64,000 nucleotides of DNA from CAXXOZ01 sp963676435 (GCA_963676435.2 CAXXOZ010000002.1:1-64000); one strand, 5' to 3'; shown: positions 33,676 through 44,407, numbered from the stretch's first letter. The notes: a model not told the origin generated them from the sequence alone. A program made the numbers and translations.

Positions 33676-34818
33676 TTATTTTAATATGTAAAAAAATTCT
33701 AACTCTAAACTTTCTGGATTATCAGAATTTAGTATTATATTCAATTCTTCTGTTATTGGCGCAACTTCATTTGATGATTGATATAAGTTTTCAGTAGTTC
33801 CCCATACATTTCCATTTTGGACAGCTTTGAACTCCGAAAACAGACTATCTTTTTCAATCAATTCATCTATGCTACCTACACTTTTATCTATAGTACCATT
33901 ATATATTAATATATCTGCATCTAAAGCAGTAGCATAAAACTCTTCCATTCCAATAGTAACTGTAGATCTTAGAGAGTTTTCATCTCCTAGATTTTCATAA
34001 ATATATCTTCCGCCCGCTATATCAATCATTTTGGGCACATAATCATTTGATGCTCTTGCAACAATACTACCAGTAGTATTCACATAGAAAAAAGCTACAG
34101 TTTGATTAGTACTTTCTAGTTCATATAATTTCTCCATACTTTCTTTTTGGATGTCAAAATATTCTTCTGCTTCTTCCTCTAAATCATATAGAACTGAAAA
34201 TAACTTTATCCACTCTGTTCTACCTAATGGATGTGACTCATAACTTGACTGTTCAACCATTACATTAATTCCCAACTCTTGTAGTTTCTCTTTCACTTCT
34301 GGTGTATGTTCAATCATTGTATTTTCAATAGCTAAATTACAATTATTAGAAAGAATTAGTTCATAATCTGGCTGAGAGTATTTTCCTGCAAATATAAGCT
34401 CGCCCGATTCAACTGCTTCTCTAGCTTCATCTATATACCAGTCATCTGCTTTTGTACCCGTAAATTTCATTTCGTCTAAAACATCCAACTCTACAAACAA
34501 TGACATAACAGCACTACTTACAAGATATAGGTTTTCTACGGGTTGTTTAATAATTGTTATACCCTCTAAGCCTGTAGGTATTTCAAGATTTTCTGGACAT
34601 ACTAAGTATTTAGTATTGTCACAAATAGATATTAGCGCATAGCCACCTTTATAATAATCTACTGTAAAATTTTCAGCATAGTCAATTTCCATGCTATAAT
34701 CATACTCTAACCCCTCTATCTTTATAAACCCTTCAACTTCTTGATCGGAATCACACCCACTTATATATGTAATACTCATAAAAATCATCACTAATAACAA
34801 ACTTAAGTTTTTCTTCAT
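33676..34818 (-). CDS. Iron-siderophore/cobalamin-type ABC substrate-binding lipoprotein, orphan
   Basis: 380 residues. A lipoprotein signal peptide (MKKNLSLLLVMIFMSITYIS then GC) anchors it outside the membrane. The rest has the two-lobed helical-backbone layout of class III binding proteins (TroA/BtuF-like): PENLEIPTGLEGITIIKQPV, LSNNCNLAIENTMIEHTPEV, ARASNDYVPKMIDIAGGRYI and DADILIYNGTID. It should bind a metal chelate such as a siderophore, haem or cobalamin. No permease or ATPase gene is adjacent, so its transporter partners lie elsewhere or it serves another role. AAAGGGGGAAGAAATG marks the start. Confidence 0.75.
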   Translation of the reverse strand: MKKNLSLLLVMIFMSITYISGCDSDQEVEGFIKIEGLEYDYSMEIDYAENFTVDYYKGGYALISICDNTKYLVCPENLEIPTGLEGITIIKQPVENLYLVSSAVMSLFVELDVLDEMKFTGTKADDWYIDEAREAVESGELIFAGKYSQPDYELILSNNCNLAIENTMIEHTPEVKEKLQELGINVMVEQSSYESHPLGRTEWIKLFSVLYDLEEEAEEYFDIQKESMEKLYELESTNQTVAFFYVNTTGSIVARASNDYVPKMIDIAGGRYIYENLGDENSLRSTVTIGMEEFYATALDADILIYNGTIDKSVGSIDELIEKDSLFSEFKAVQNGNVWGTTENLYQSSNEVAPITEELNIILNSDNPESLELEFFYILK

Positions 34819-34870
34819 TTCTTCCCCCTTTAATTATTAACAGTTTTTCAAAAAGTCAATTCTAAATATA

Positions 34871-35681
34871 TTAAGCTTTCCATTTAATTACTTCTAAATC
34901 TTTATATAAATCCTCCCTTTTATCAAGGGTATGATTATGCCTATCGTTTTTGTTCATTTTCAATTTATAAAGATTCTGAACTATTAGCTTTTCTTTTTTA
35001 TATGTTTTACTACAAGCTTCCCCTTTAAAATCCACAAACATGGAATCACCAGCAAACTTGACACCATCTATTTCACCTACAGCATTTATACCTGCAACTG
35101 TTAATTTATTTTCAATTGCTCTTGCTTTTATAAGTGTATTCCAAATCGCTTTTCTAGATAATGGCCAAAGAGCAGGAACAAAAATAAAATCTACACATTT
35201 AGCCATTTTACTGAAGATTTCTGGAAAATATAAATCATAACAAATAACACCACCTATATTAAAACCATCTATTTCACAGTAAAACAGATCATTACCCGCA
35301 ATATATTTACTGTTTTTAGTGGTATGTCTAAATGGATGAATTTTTATATAATCATAAATAATTTCGCCACTTTTTTCAATGATTGTATAATGATTTTTTT
35401 GTTTGTCTCCAATATTTTCAGACCATCCAAAACCTATAGCAATTTCTTTTTCTATTGCAATTTTTTCAAAAAAATTTTTACTGTCTAATTGACCGTTTTC
35501 TAACGTTCTAAGGTTTTTTTTTCATAGAAATTCCTTCAAGTGTCAATTCAGGAAAAAGAACAAGCCTACAGCCCTGCCTTTTGGCTTTCTCAATAAACCT
35601 AATAACCTTTTTCATGTTTTTGCTATAATCATTAAACACTATATTAATTTGACAAATACCAACTAGAAATCTTCTCATCAT
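34871..35681 (-). pseudogene. Carbon-nitrogen hydrolase (omega-amidase-like), frameshift in poly-A9
   Basis: Starts MMRRFLVGICQINIVFNDYS behind GAGG. The catalytic triad is readable across a shift: Glu in FPELTLEG, Lys in YIKIHPF and Cys in GGVICYDLYFPE. After GISM, a run of nine A (plus strand T 35514-35522) puts the rest out of frame; eight would restore MKKNLRTLENGQ and the continuous frame to 34871. The family hydrolyses amides or nitriles, for example alpha-keto omega-amides. It could be a pseudogene, a phase-variable gene, or a homopolymer sequencing error. Confidence 0.75.
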
Positions 35682-35695
35682 TAACCTCAAAAAAT

Positions 35696-35719
35696 ACGCG
35701 GCCTAATAAAAGACCGCGC
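35696..35719 (-). terminator. Terminator of rpoBC
   Basis: GCGCGGtC and GgCCGCGT flank an AT loop; the minus-strand transcript continues ATTTTTT. It lies 13 bases after the rpoC stop. Confidence 0.85.
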
Positions 35720-35731
35720 ATATATTTTTAT

Positions 35732-38700
35732 TTAAACTTCTACTTCTTCACCTGATGACATACCATCTACAATATCCTCATCAATCTCTAACATATCGTC
35801 AAAATCTGCATCTTCATCAATAACCAAAAATCCATCATTTTCATCACTGTCAAGTTTAACTGAACGATATCTCTTCATACCTGTTCCAGCTGGTATAAGT
35901 TTACCAATGATAACATTTTCTTTAAGTCCAATAAGTGGATCAACTTTTCCATTAATAGCTGCTTCTGTTAGAACTTTTGTTGTTTCCTGGAATGAAGCTG
36001 CTGAAAGGAATGAGTTTGTTGCAAGTGATGCTTTTGTAATACCAAGCATTACCTGTTTTCCTTCTGCTGGCTCCTTACCTTCAGCCTCAAGATTTTCATT
36101 GATTTCATTGAAATCAAGAACATCTACTGAAGCACCTGGTAAGAATTCTGTATCTCCATTAGTTTCAATTTTGATTTTCTTAAGCATCTGTCTAACTATT
36201 ACTTCTATATGCTTATCATTTATTTCAACACCTTGTAGTCTATAAACTCTTTGAACTTCCTGAATCATGTAATCTTGTACTGCTCTAACACCTTTAATCT
36301 TAAGGATGTCATGAGGATTAACACTACCTTCTGTAAGTTCATCACCAGCTTCAAGAACTGCTCCATCCTGAATCTTGATTCTTGATCCATAAGGAATAAG
36401 ATAAGCTTTAGTATTTCCTGTTTCTGGTTCTGTAATGATGATTTCTCGTTTTTTCTTTGTATCCCTAATTTCAGCTTTTCCACCGAACTCAGCAATAATT
36501 GCAAGTCCTTTAGGTTTTCTAGCTTCGAAAAGTTCCTCAACCCTAGGAAGACCTTGTGTAATATCGTCTCCAGCAACACCACCAGTATGGAAAGTACGCA
36601 TAGTAAGCTGTGTTCCTGGCTCTCCGATTGACTGAGCCGCTATAATACCAACAGCTTCACCAACCTGCACTGCCTGTCCTGTAGCCATATTTGCTCCATA
36701 ACATTTTGCACAAACACCAACTTTTGATTTACAAGTAAGTATTGTACGTATTTTTACAGAATCAACACCTGTTGCTACAATCTTAGCCGCTCTGTTTGGT
36801 GTAATCATATGATTAGCCTGTACAATCACTTCACCTGAAGCTGGATCTGTAATAGTATCTGATGAATATCTTCCTGTAATTCTTTCTTCAAGGCTTTCTA
36901 TAACTTCATTTCCATCTGTAAAGGCTTTAATTTCCATAAACGGAGTTTCTTTTCCTTCACAACAGTCAACTTCTCTGATAATTAAATCCTGTGAAACATC
37001 TACAAGACGTCTTGTAAGATATCCTGAATCGGCTGTTCTAAGGGCTGTATCTGAAAGTCCTTTTCTAGCTCCATGAGCTGAGATAAAGTATTCCAAAACG
37101 TCAAGACCTTCACGGAAGTTAGACTTGATAGGAAGCTCGATAGTTTTACCAGTCGTATCCGCCATAAGTCCACGCATACCAGCAAGCTGTTTGATCTGGT
37201 TTACAGATCCACGGGCTCCTGACTCAGCCATCATACTGATATTATTGTATTTATCCAATGTTTCCATCAGCTTATCAGCAATTATTTCATCGGCTTCTTT
37301 CCATGTTTTTATAACTTCATTGTATCTTTCATCGTCAGTTATAAAACCTCTTCTGTAGTTTTTAGCTATTTGTTCAATTGTTTCTTCAGCATTTGCAAGA
37401 ATTTCTTTTTTCTCTTCAGGTACTGTCATATCTGAAATAGAAACTGTCATAGCTGCTCTAGTTGAATATTTGTAACCCATTGATTTAATATCATCAAGCA
37501 CTTCTGCTGTTTTAGTAGCACCATGGGTATTAATAACTTTTTCAAGTATTTTCTTTAATTGTTTTTTACCAACTAGGAAGTTAACTTCTAATTTAAGGAA
37601 ATCTTCATCTGTATTTCTTTCCTGAAGTCCTAAATCCTGCGGAAGAATTTCATTAAATATAAATCTTCCTAATGTAGACTCTACAACTCCTGTAAGCTCT
37701 GTACCGTCTGGTTTTATTCTAGTTGTTTTTATTTTTATGCTGGCATGAAGATCTATAGCACCGTTTTCGTATGCTAATATAGCTTCGTTTATACTTTTAA
37801 ATATCTTCCCTTCACCTAACACTCCTTCTCTAGCCTGAGTCAGGTAGTAAATACCAAGAACCATATCCTGTGAAGGAACTGCAACTGGCGCACCATCTGA
37901 AGGTTTCAATAAGTTGTTTGGTGATAAAAGTAAAAATCTACATTCTGCCTGTGCCTCAACTGAAAGAGGTAAATGAACCGCCATCTGGTCACCATCAAAG
38001 TCAGCGTTATAAGCTGTACATACTAATGGGTGAAGTTTTATAGCTTTACCTTCAACAAGTACTGGTTCAAACGCCTGAATACCTAGTCTATGAAGTGTAG
38101 GAGCACGGTTAAGCATAACTGGATGCTCTTTGATAACATCTTCTAATACGTCCCATACTTCATTTTGAAGTCTTTCTACCATTTTCTTAGCATTTTTTAT
38201 ATTATGTGCTGTACCATTGGCAACAAGCTCTTTCATAACAAACGGCTTAAACAATTCTATAGCCATCTCTTTTGGAAGACCACATTGGTAAATTTTTAAT
38301 TCTGGTCCAACTACGATAACTGAACGACCTGAGTAGTCAACACGTTTTCCAAGTAAGTTCTGACGGAAACGCCCCTGCTTACCTTTAAGCATGTCTGATA
38401 GAGATTTTAATGCTCTATTACCAGGTCCAGTTACTGGACGACCCCTTCTACCATTATCAATTAATGCATCTACAGCTTCTTGAAGCATTCTTTTTTCATT
38501 TCTTACAATGATTTCTGGAGCCCCAAGATCTAAAAGTTTTTGTAAACGATTATTTCTATTTATAATTCTTCTATATAAATCATTTAAATCAGATGTTGCA
38601 AAACGTCCACCATCCAACTGTACCATTGGTCTTAAGTCTGGTGGTATAACAGGGATAACTTTTAAGATCATCCACTTTGGTTCGTTTCCTGAATTTTTAA

Positions 38701-39367
38701 ATGCTTCTACAACTTCAAGTCTTTTTATTATTCTCGCACGTTTTTGTCCTGTAGAATCTTTTAATCCATTTTTTAATTCTTCCGATTCTTTTTCTAGGTC
38801 GATATTTTCAAGAAGTTCATAAACAGACTCAGCGCCCATTCCAACTCTGAATTTATCACCCCATGTTTTATATGCTTCACCATACTCTTTTTCAGTAAGT
38901 ATTTGTTTGTACTGTAGATCTGTTGTACCAGGATCTAATACAATATACGAAGCAAAATATAAGACTTTTTCAAGGGTTCTAGGAGATAAGTCTAAAATCA
39001 GACCCATTCTACTAGGGATTCCTTTAAAGTACCATATATGTGAAACTGGCGCTGCAAGTTCAATACATCCCATACGTTCTCTACGAACGCTTGCTTTTGT
39101 TATCTCAACTCCACATCTGTCACAAATAGTATCTTTATATCTTATTTTTTTATACTTTCCACAATGACATTCCCAGTCCTTACTTGGCCCGAAAATTCTT
39201 TCACAGAATAAACCGTCTTTTTCTGGCTTTAATGTTCTATAGTTTATTGTCTCAGGTTTTTTAACCTCTCCTCTTGACCATTCTCTGATTTTTTCAGGTG
39301 AAGCTAAACCAATTCTTATCTTATCAAATGTCATTGGCTGATATGTCTCTTTGTTCATTCCTTGCAT
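35732..39367 (-). CDS. rpoC: DNA-directed RNA polymerase subunit beta-prime
   Basis: 1211 residues, the usual length for clostridia. Features include the N-terminal zinc site CHCGKYKKIRYKDTICDRC, catalytic NADFDGDQMAVH (three Asp hold Mg2+), the bridge helix/trigger-loop region (AHGARKGLSDTALRTADSGY) and the second zinc site CKSKVGVCAKCYG. The acidic C-terminus ends SSGEEVEV. With RpoB it forms the active site of RNA polymerase. It follows rpoB by 15 bases and is read without interruption. Confidence 0.99.
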   Translation of the reverse strand: MQGMNKETYQPMTFDKIRIGLASPEKIREWSRGEVKKPETINYRTLKPEKDGLFCERIFGPSKDWECHCGKYKKIRYKDTICDRCGVEITKASVRRERMGCIELAAPVSHIWYFKGIPSRMGLILDLSPRTLEKVLYFASYIVLDPGTTDLQYKQILTEKEYGEAYKTWGDKFRVGMGAESVYELLENIDLEKESEELKNGLKDSTGQKRARIIKRLEVVEAFKNSGNEPKWMILKVIPVIPPDLRPMVQLDGGRFATSDLNDLYRRIINRNNRLQKLLDLGAPEIIVRNEKRMLQEAVDALIDNGRRGRPVTGPGNRALKSLSDMLKGKQGRFRQNLLGKRVDYSGRSVIVVGPELKIYQCGLPKEMAIELFKPFVMKELVANGTAHNIKNAKKMVERLQNEVWDVLEDVIKEHPVMLNRAPTLHRLGIQAFEPVLVEGKAIKLHPLVCTAYNADFDGDQMAVHLPLSVEAQAECRFLLLSPNNLLKPSDGAPVAVPSQDMVLGIYYLTQAREGVLGEGKIFKSINEAILAYENGAIDLHASIKIKTTRIKPDGTELTGVVESTLGRFIFNEILPQDLGLQERNTDEDFLKLEVNFLVGKKQLKKILEKVINTHGATKTAEVLDDIKSMGYKYSTRAAMTVSISDMTVPEEKKEILANAEETIEQIAKNYRRGFITDDERYNEVIKTWKEADEIIADKLMETLDKYNNISMMAESGARGSVNQIKQLAGMRGLMADTTGKTIELPIKSNFREGLDVLEYFISAHGARKGLSDTALRTADSGYLTRRLVDVSQDLIIREVDCCEGKETPFMEIKAFTDGNEVIESLEERITGRYSSDTITDPASGEVIVQANHMITPNRAAKIVATGVDSVKIRTILTCKSKVGVCAKCYGANMATGQAVQVGEAVGIIAAQSIGEPGTQLTMRTFHTGGVAGDDITQGLPRVEELFEARKPKGLAIIAEFGGKAEIRDTKKKREIIITEPETGNTKAYLIPYGSRIKIQDGAVLEAGDELTEGSVNPHDILKIKGVRAVQDYMIQEVQRVYRLQGVEINDKHIEVIVRQMLKKIKIETNGDTEFLPGASVDVLDFNEINENLEAEGKEPAEGKQVMLGITKASLATNSFLSAASFQETTKVLTEAAINGKVDPLIGLKENVIIGKLIPAGTGMKRYRSVKLDSDENDGFLVIDEDADFDDMLEIDEDIVDGMSSGEEVEV

Positions 39368-39381
39368 TTTTAAGCTCCCTT

Positions 39382-42300
39382 CTATTCTTCTTCTGAATAG
39401 TCATCATCTTCAATGTCTTCGCTAAATACTTCTTCGTCTTCTTCCTCTTCGATGTCTACAAGTTCGCCACCTTCAAATCTCTGTTCATGGAAACCTGCTG
39501 CTGCATAGTTTTCTTTATCAGGATAAAGGTTGGTTTCATTTATAATTGAATTCATACTGATGTCTTCAGTACTTTCGAGTATTTTAAACTCTGTTTCATC
39601 ATCTTTAAGAACTTTAACATCTAAAGCAAGTGATTGAAGCTCTTTAAGTAAAACTTTGAATGATTCAGGTATGCCCGCTTCAGGAATGTTTTCTCCTTTG
39701 ATAATTGCTTCGTATGTTTTAACACGACCAACAACATCATCAGATTTAACTGTAAGAATTTCCTGTAGTGTATAAGAAGCTCCATAGGCCTCAAGAGCCC
39801 AAACTTCCATCTCCCCAAATCTCTGTCCACCGAACTGAGCTTTACCACCAAGCGGCTGCTGAGTTACAAGTGAATAAGGACCTGTTGAACGAGCATGTAT
39901 CTTATCATCAACAAGGTGATGTAACTTAAGGTAATGCATATGACCAATAGTTACACGGCTATCAAAATATTCTCCAGTTCTACCATCTCTAAGTTCAACT
40001 TTACCATCTCTTGAGATTGGTACACCCTGCCATTCTTTTTTATGTTCTATATTTTCTTCAAGATATTTCATGATATTTGGCTCAATAATATCCTGATATT
40101 TTTTCTGGAATTCATCCCAATCTGTATTAACATAATCGTTTGCCAGATCAAGTGTATCCATAATGTCAAACTCATCTGCACCATCAAAAACAGGTGTTGC
40201 AATCTTAAAGCCTAGCGCCTTAGCTGCAAGTGAAAGGTGAATTTCAAGTACCTGTCCAATGTTCATACGAGATGGAACCCCTAATGGATTAAGTACTATA
40301 TCAAGAGGTCTACCGTTTGGTAGGAACGGCATATCTTCTACTGGTAATATACGGGAAACAACACCCTTATTACCATGACGACCAGCCATTTTATCTCCAA
40401 CTGATATTTTTCTCTTTTGAGCAATATATATTCTAACGGTCTGATTAACACCTGGTGATAATTCATCTCCGTTTTCTCTTGTAAACACTTTGGCATCTAC
40501 TACAATACCATACTCTCCATGAGGTACTTTAAGTGAAGTATCTCTTACTTCTCTTGCTTTTTCACCAAAGATAGCTCTAAGCAGTCTTTCTTCAGCTGTT
40601 AATTCAGTTTCACCTTTTGGTGTAACTTTTCCAACTAGAATATCTCCTGCACGAACTTCCGCTCCTATTCTGATAATTCCTCTTTCATCAAGATCTTTAA
40701 GGGCATCATCACCAACACCTGGAACATCTCTTGTTATTTCTTCTGGTCCAAGTTTTGTATCACGAGCTTCTGCTTCGTATTCTTCTATATGTATAGATGT
40801 ATAAACATCTTCCTGAACTAATCTTTCACTTAATAGAACAGCATCTTCATAGTTATAGCCTTCCCAGGTCATAAATCCAATAAGTGGATTTTTACCAAGA
40901 GCTATTTCACCATTATCTGTAGAAGCACCATCTGCTATTACCTGTCCTTTTATAACCTTTTCTCCCTTATCAACAATAGGGTTTTGATTATAACAGTTAC
41001 TTTGATTACTTCTTGAAAATTTGATCAATTTGTATGATTCTCTTGTTCCATCTTCATATCTTAAAACAACCTCGTCAGATGTAACTTTTTCTACTGAACC
41101 ATCTCTTTTTGCTACCACACAAACACCTGAATCAACAGCTGCTTTAACTTCCATACCTGTACCTACAATTGGCGCTTCAGTAGTAAGAAGCGGAACCGCC
41201 TGACGCTGCATGTTCGATCCCATAAGTGCACGGTTAGCATCATCATTTTCAAGGAAAGGAATCATTGAAGTAGCAACAGAGAATACCATTTTAGGCGAAA
41301 CGTCCATTAAATCAATGTTTTCTTTATCAAACTCTGATGTCTCTTCTTTATGTCTACCTGATACATGATAATGTACAAAATTACCCTTTTCATCAATAGG
41401 CTCATTCGCCTGAGCAACTACATAATTATCCTCTTCATCAGCTGTAAGGTAAATAACTTCATCAGTTACCACTGGATTTGAAGGATCCTTTTTATCTAAT
41501 TTTCTATAAGGAGCTTCTATAAATCCGTATTCGTTTATTCTTGCATATGTCGCAAGTGAGTTTATAAGACCAATGTTTGGTCCCTCAGGTGTTTCAATAG
41601 GACACATTCTTCCGTAATGTGAATAATGAACGTCCCTAACCTCGAAACCAGCTCTATCTCTTGAAAGTCCTCCTGGACCAAGTGCTGATAAACGTCTCTT
41701 ATGTGTAAGTTCTCCTAAAGGATTATTCTGATCCATAAACTGTGAAAGCTGAGAGCTTCCAAAAAACTCTTTAACTGCAGCTGTAACTGGCTTTATATTT
41801 ATTAATGACTGTGGAGAAATGGTTTCAATATCCTGAGTTGTCATTCTTTCTCTAACAACACGCTCCATTCTTGAAAGACCAATTCTATACTGGTTCTGTA
41901 ATAATTCTCCAACAGCTCTTATTCTTCTGTTTCCTAAGTGGTCAATATCATCAGCATCTCCACTACCAACTTCAATATTCATTGTATAGTTTATTGATGC
42001 AATAATGTCTTCTTTTGTAATGTGTTTAGGAATTAATCCTGGTCTATATTGAACTTCCTGATCTATATAGGTATCTTCTGAAATATTCTTATGAATAGCC
42101 TCTAGCAACTCTTCATCATTACTAGTATTGTCTAGAATTTTTTTCAGTACAGGATAATACACTAATCCAGATTTTCCTAATCCTCTGATTTCTTCAAGTG
42201 GAATATTTACATATTCTCTAATGTCTACCATATAGTTAGAAATAACTTTAATATTTCTTTCTTCCGATTGAATCCATACAAACGGAACTGCCCCGTTCTG

Positions 42301-43272
42301 AATCGCAACTGCCAGTTCTTCTGTAACTTTGTCTCCTGCTTTTGCAAGTATTTCTCCAGTGCTTTGGTCAACAACATCTTCTGATAGTACATGACCCTGA
42401 ATTCTGTTTTTATATGCAAGTTTTTTATTGAATTTGTATCTTCCTACTTTAGCAAGGTCGTATCTTCTTGAATCAAAGAACATACTTTCAATAAGACTCT
42501 TTGCGCTTTCAACCTGTAAAGGCTCACCTGGTCTTATTTTTTTATACAGCTCTAAAAGACCATCTTGATAATTATCAGATGTATCTTTTCCAAAACTTGC
42601 TAATATTTTCGGCTCTTCACCAAACATTTCAATGATTTCAGCATTTGTACCATATCCTAATGCTCTTATTAGTACTGTTACTGGAACTTTTCTAGTTCTG
42701 TCAACACGTACATAAAAAATATCATTTGAGTCTGTTTCATATTCAAGCCATGCTCCTCTGTTTGGAATAACTGTAGATGAATATAACGTTTTACCGACTT
42801 TATCATGAGATATGCTATAGTAAATACCCGGAGATCTAACTAGCTGACTAACTATTACTCTTTCAGCTCCGTTTATTACAAATGTTCCTGTTTCTGTCAT
42901 TAAAGGTAAATCGCCCATGAAAATTTCATGCTCGCTGATTTCACCTGTTTCTTTGTTGTGAAGTCTTACTCTTACTTTTAAAGGCGCAGCATAAGTAGCA
43001 TCTCTTTCCTTGCAGTCTTCAATAGAATACTTTACATCTTCTTCACAAAGCTGGAAATCTACGAATTCGAGGCTTAAGTGCTCGCTGTAATCCTCGATTG
43101 GAGAGATATCATCAAAAACTTCTGCTAATCCTTCTTCCAAAAACCATTGATATGAGTCCTTTTGGATTTCTATTAGGTTCGGCATTTCAAGAACCTCTTT
43201 CTGTCTTGAATAACTCATTCTTATACCTTTACCTGTTTTTAAAGGACGTATACGGTTTTTTATCATTGACAT
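39382..43272 (-). CDS. rpoB: DNA-directed RNA polymerase subunit beta
   Basis: 1296 residues. The rifampicin region reads SQLSQFMDQNNPLGELTHKR followed by RLSALGPGGLSRDRAGFEVR, wild type in appearance. The conserved KMAGRHGNKGVVSRILPVED and GKAQFGGQRFGEMEVWALEA are present. An acidic tail of about 25 residues (EEEEDEEVFSEDIEDDDYSE) is longer than in many relatives. Full-length frame; cotranscribed with rpoC. Confidence 0.99.
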   Translation of the reverse strand: MSMIKNRIRPLKTGKGIRMSYSRQKEVLEMPNLIEIQKDSYQWFLEEGLAEVFDDISPIEDYSEHLSLEFVDFQLCEEDVKYSIEDCKERDATYAAPLKVRVRLHNKETGEISEHEIFMGDLPLMTETGTFVINGAERVIVSQLVRSPGIYYSISHDKVGKTLYSSTVIPNRGAWLEYETDSNDIFYVRVDRTRKVPVTVLIRALGYGTNAEIIEMFGEEPKILASFGKDTSDNYQDGLLELYKKIRPGEPLQVESAKSLIESMFFDSRRYDLAKVGRYKFNKKLAYKNRIQGHVLSEDVVDQSTGEILAKAGDKVTEELAVAIQNGAVPFVWIQSEERNIKVISNYMVDIREYVNIPLEEIRGLGKSGLVYYPVLKKILDNTSNDEELLEAIHKNISEDTYIDQEVQYRPGLIPKHITKEDIIASINYTMNIEVGSGDADDIDHLGNRRIRAVGELLQNQYRIGLSRMERVVRERMTTQDIETISPQSLINIKPVTAAVKEFFGSSQLSQFMDQNNPLGELTHKRRLSALGPGGLSRDRAGFEVRDVHYSHYGRMCPIETPEGPNIGLINSLATYARINEYGFIEAPYRKLDKKDPSNPVVTDEVIYLTADEEDNYVVAQANEPIDEKGNFVHYHVSGRHKEETSEFDKENIDLMDVSPKMVFSVATSMIPFLENDDANRALMGSNMQRQAVPLLTTEAPIVGTGMEVKAAVDSGVCVVAKRDGSVEKVTSDEVVLRYEDGTRESYKLIKFSRSNQSNCYNQNPIVDKGEKVIKGQVIADGASTDNGEIALGKNPLIGFMTWEGYNYEDAVLLSERLVQEDVYTSIHIEEYEAEARDTKLGPEEITRDVPGVGDDALKDLDERGIIRIGAEVRAGDILVGKVTPKGETELTAEERLLRAIFGEKAREVRDTSLKVPHGEYGIVVDAKVFTRENGDELSPGVNQTVRIYIAQKRKISVGDKMAGRHGNKGVVSRILPVEDMPFLPNGRPLDIVLNPLGVPSRMNIGQVLEIHLSLAAKALGFKIATPVFDGADEFDIMDTLDLANDYVNTDWDEFQKKYQDIIEPNIMKYLEENIEHKKEWQGVPISRDGKVELRDGRTGEYFDSRVTIGHMHYLKLHHLVDDKIHARSTGPYSLVTQQPLGGKAQFGGQRFGEMEVWALEAYGASYTLQEILTVKSDDVVGRVKTYEAIIKGENIPEAGIPESFKVLLKELQSLALDVKVLKDDETEFKILESTEDISMNSIINETNLYPDKENYAAAGFHEQRFEGGELVDIEEEEDEEVFSEDIEDDDYSEEE

Positions 43273-43403
43273 TTCACCCCTAACCTTGTATTATATTAGG
43301 GCATTTTGCCCATAAGTCACCACGATAGTGCATTGTTCATCATAACATATATAAAATTTCGTGTCAAGAAATTTCTTGTTTTAAATAAAATACTGAAAAA
43401 AAA

Positions 43404-43440
43404 TACACCGCAAAGAGTCCATTCAACCCTTTGCGGTATT
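43404..43440 (-). terminator. Terminator after rplL (partial read-through to rpoB expected)
   Basis: ACCGCAAAG and CTTTGCGGT form a 9-bp stem; the minus-strand transcript continues GTATTTTTTTT. It lies in the rplL-rpoB gap, where attenuation commonly lowers rpoBC relative to ribosomal protein expression. Confidence 0.85.
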
Positions 43441-43467
43441 CCATTTTTTCATCAATAATATTTTTAA

Positions 43468-43836
43468 TTATTTAACTGTACCTTTAGCGCCTTCGCCTTC
43501 TAATTTAGCGATAAGTTCATCAGCTTCTGCTTTTGAAGCTCCTTCTTTAATGATGCTTGGAGCACCATCAACTAAGTCTTTAGCTTCTTTAAGTCCTAAT
43601 CCTGTAGCATCACGTACCACTTTGATAACTTTAACTTTGTTTGGTCCTACTTCTGATAACTCTACATCAAATTCAGTTTTTTCTTCTCCACCGCCTGCTG
43701 CGTCTCCGCCGCCTGCTGCTACAACAACACCTGCTGCTGCTGATACACCAAATTCTTCTTCACAAGCTTTTACAAGCTCATTTAATTCCATTACAGATAA
43801 ACCTTTTATTACTTCAATTATTTCTTGAGTTGTCAT
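43468..43836 (-). CDS. rplL: 50S ribosomal protein L7/L12
   Basis: About 122 residues from ATG 43836 (TTQEIIEVIKGLSVMELNEL), chosen because GGAGG precedes it; an ATG five codons upstream overlaps that site. N-terminal dimerisation helices, an Ala/Gly-rich hinge (AAAGVVVAAGGGDAAGGG) and the C-terminal factor-binding domain (KVIKVVRDATGLGLKEAKDL) are all present. Forms the ribosomal stalk with L10. Confidence 0.98.
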   Translation of the reverse strand: MTTQEIIEVIKGLSVMELNELVKACEEEFGVSAAAGVVVAAGGGDAAGGGEEKTEFDVELSEVGPNKVKVIKVVRDATGLGLKEAKDLVDGAPSIIKEGASKAEADELIAKLEGEGAKGTVK

Positions 43837-43881
43837 ATTTTTTTCCTCCATATTAATATTTCATATTATTTTAATTGTTTT

Positions 43882-44376
43882 TTACGCTACTGTTTCATTT
43901 TTTTCTGCAACCTGTTTAATAACACGTGCAAAGTTTGTGATTGGTGACTGAATACTTCCAAGTAATTTTGATACAAGCTCTTCTCTTGAAGGTATTGTTG
44001 CTACTACTTTAATCTGCTCTGCATCATAGTAACTTCCGTCAACAAATCCAGCTTTTAATTCTAAAGCTTTTGCTTCTTTTGAAAAGTTAAATAAAATCTT
44101 TGCAGGCACAGAAGCATCTTCTTTAGATACTGCTATTGCAGTAGGACCTTCTAAATGCTTTGAAAGTTCTTCTAATTCAGTTCCTTTAACCGCAAAGTTA
44201 ATCATTGTGTTTTTGTATACTTTGTAAACCACACCAGCTTCTCTTAATTCTTTACGAAGTTTAGTATCTTCATCAACTGTTAATCCACGATAATCAGCAA
44301 GAACAACTGCTTTTGAATCTTTAAGAAGTTCTTTTATTTCATCTACTACTGGCTGTTTCATTTCTACTTTCGCCAT
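43882..44376 (-). CDS. rplJ: 50S ribosomal protein L10
   Basis: 164 residues with VLADYRGLTVDEDTKLRKEL and the usual RNA-binding N-terminal domain; the C-terminal helix (FARVIKQVAEKNETVA) binds L7/L12. Start at 44376 with AGGAGG upstream. Preceded by the L10 leader through which the L10-L12 complex represses its own synthesis. Confidence 0.98.
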   Translation of the reverse strand: MAKVEMKQPVVDEIKELLKDSKAVVLADYRGLTVDEDTKLRKELREAGVVYKVYKNTMINFAVKGTELEELSKHLEGPTAIAVSKEDASVPAKILFNFSKEAKALELKAGFVDGSYYDAEQIKVVATIPSREELVSKLLGSIQSPITNFARVIKQVAEKNETVA

Positions 44377-44407
44377 CTTGTTTCCTCCTTACATTTATTT
44401 TGCCGAT

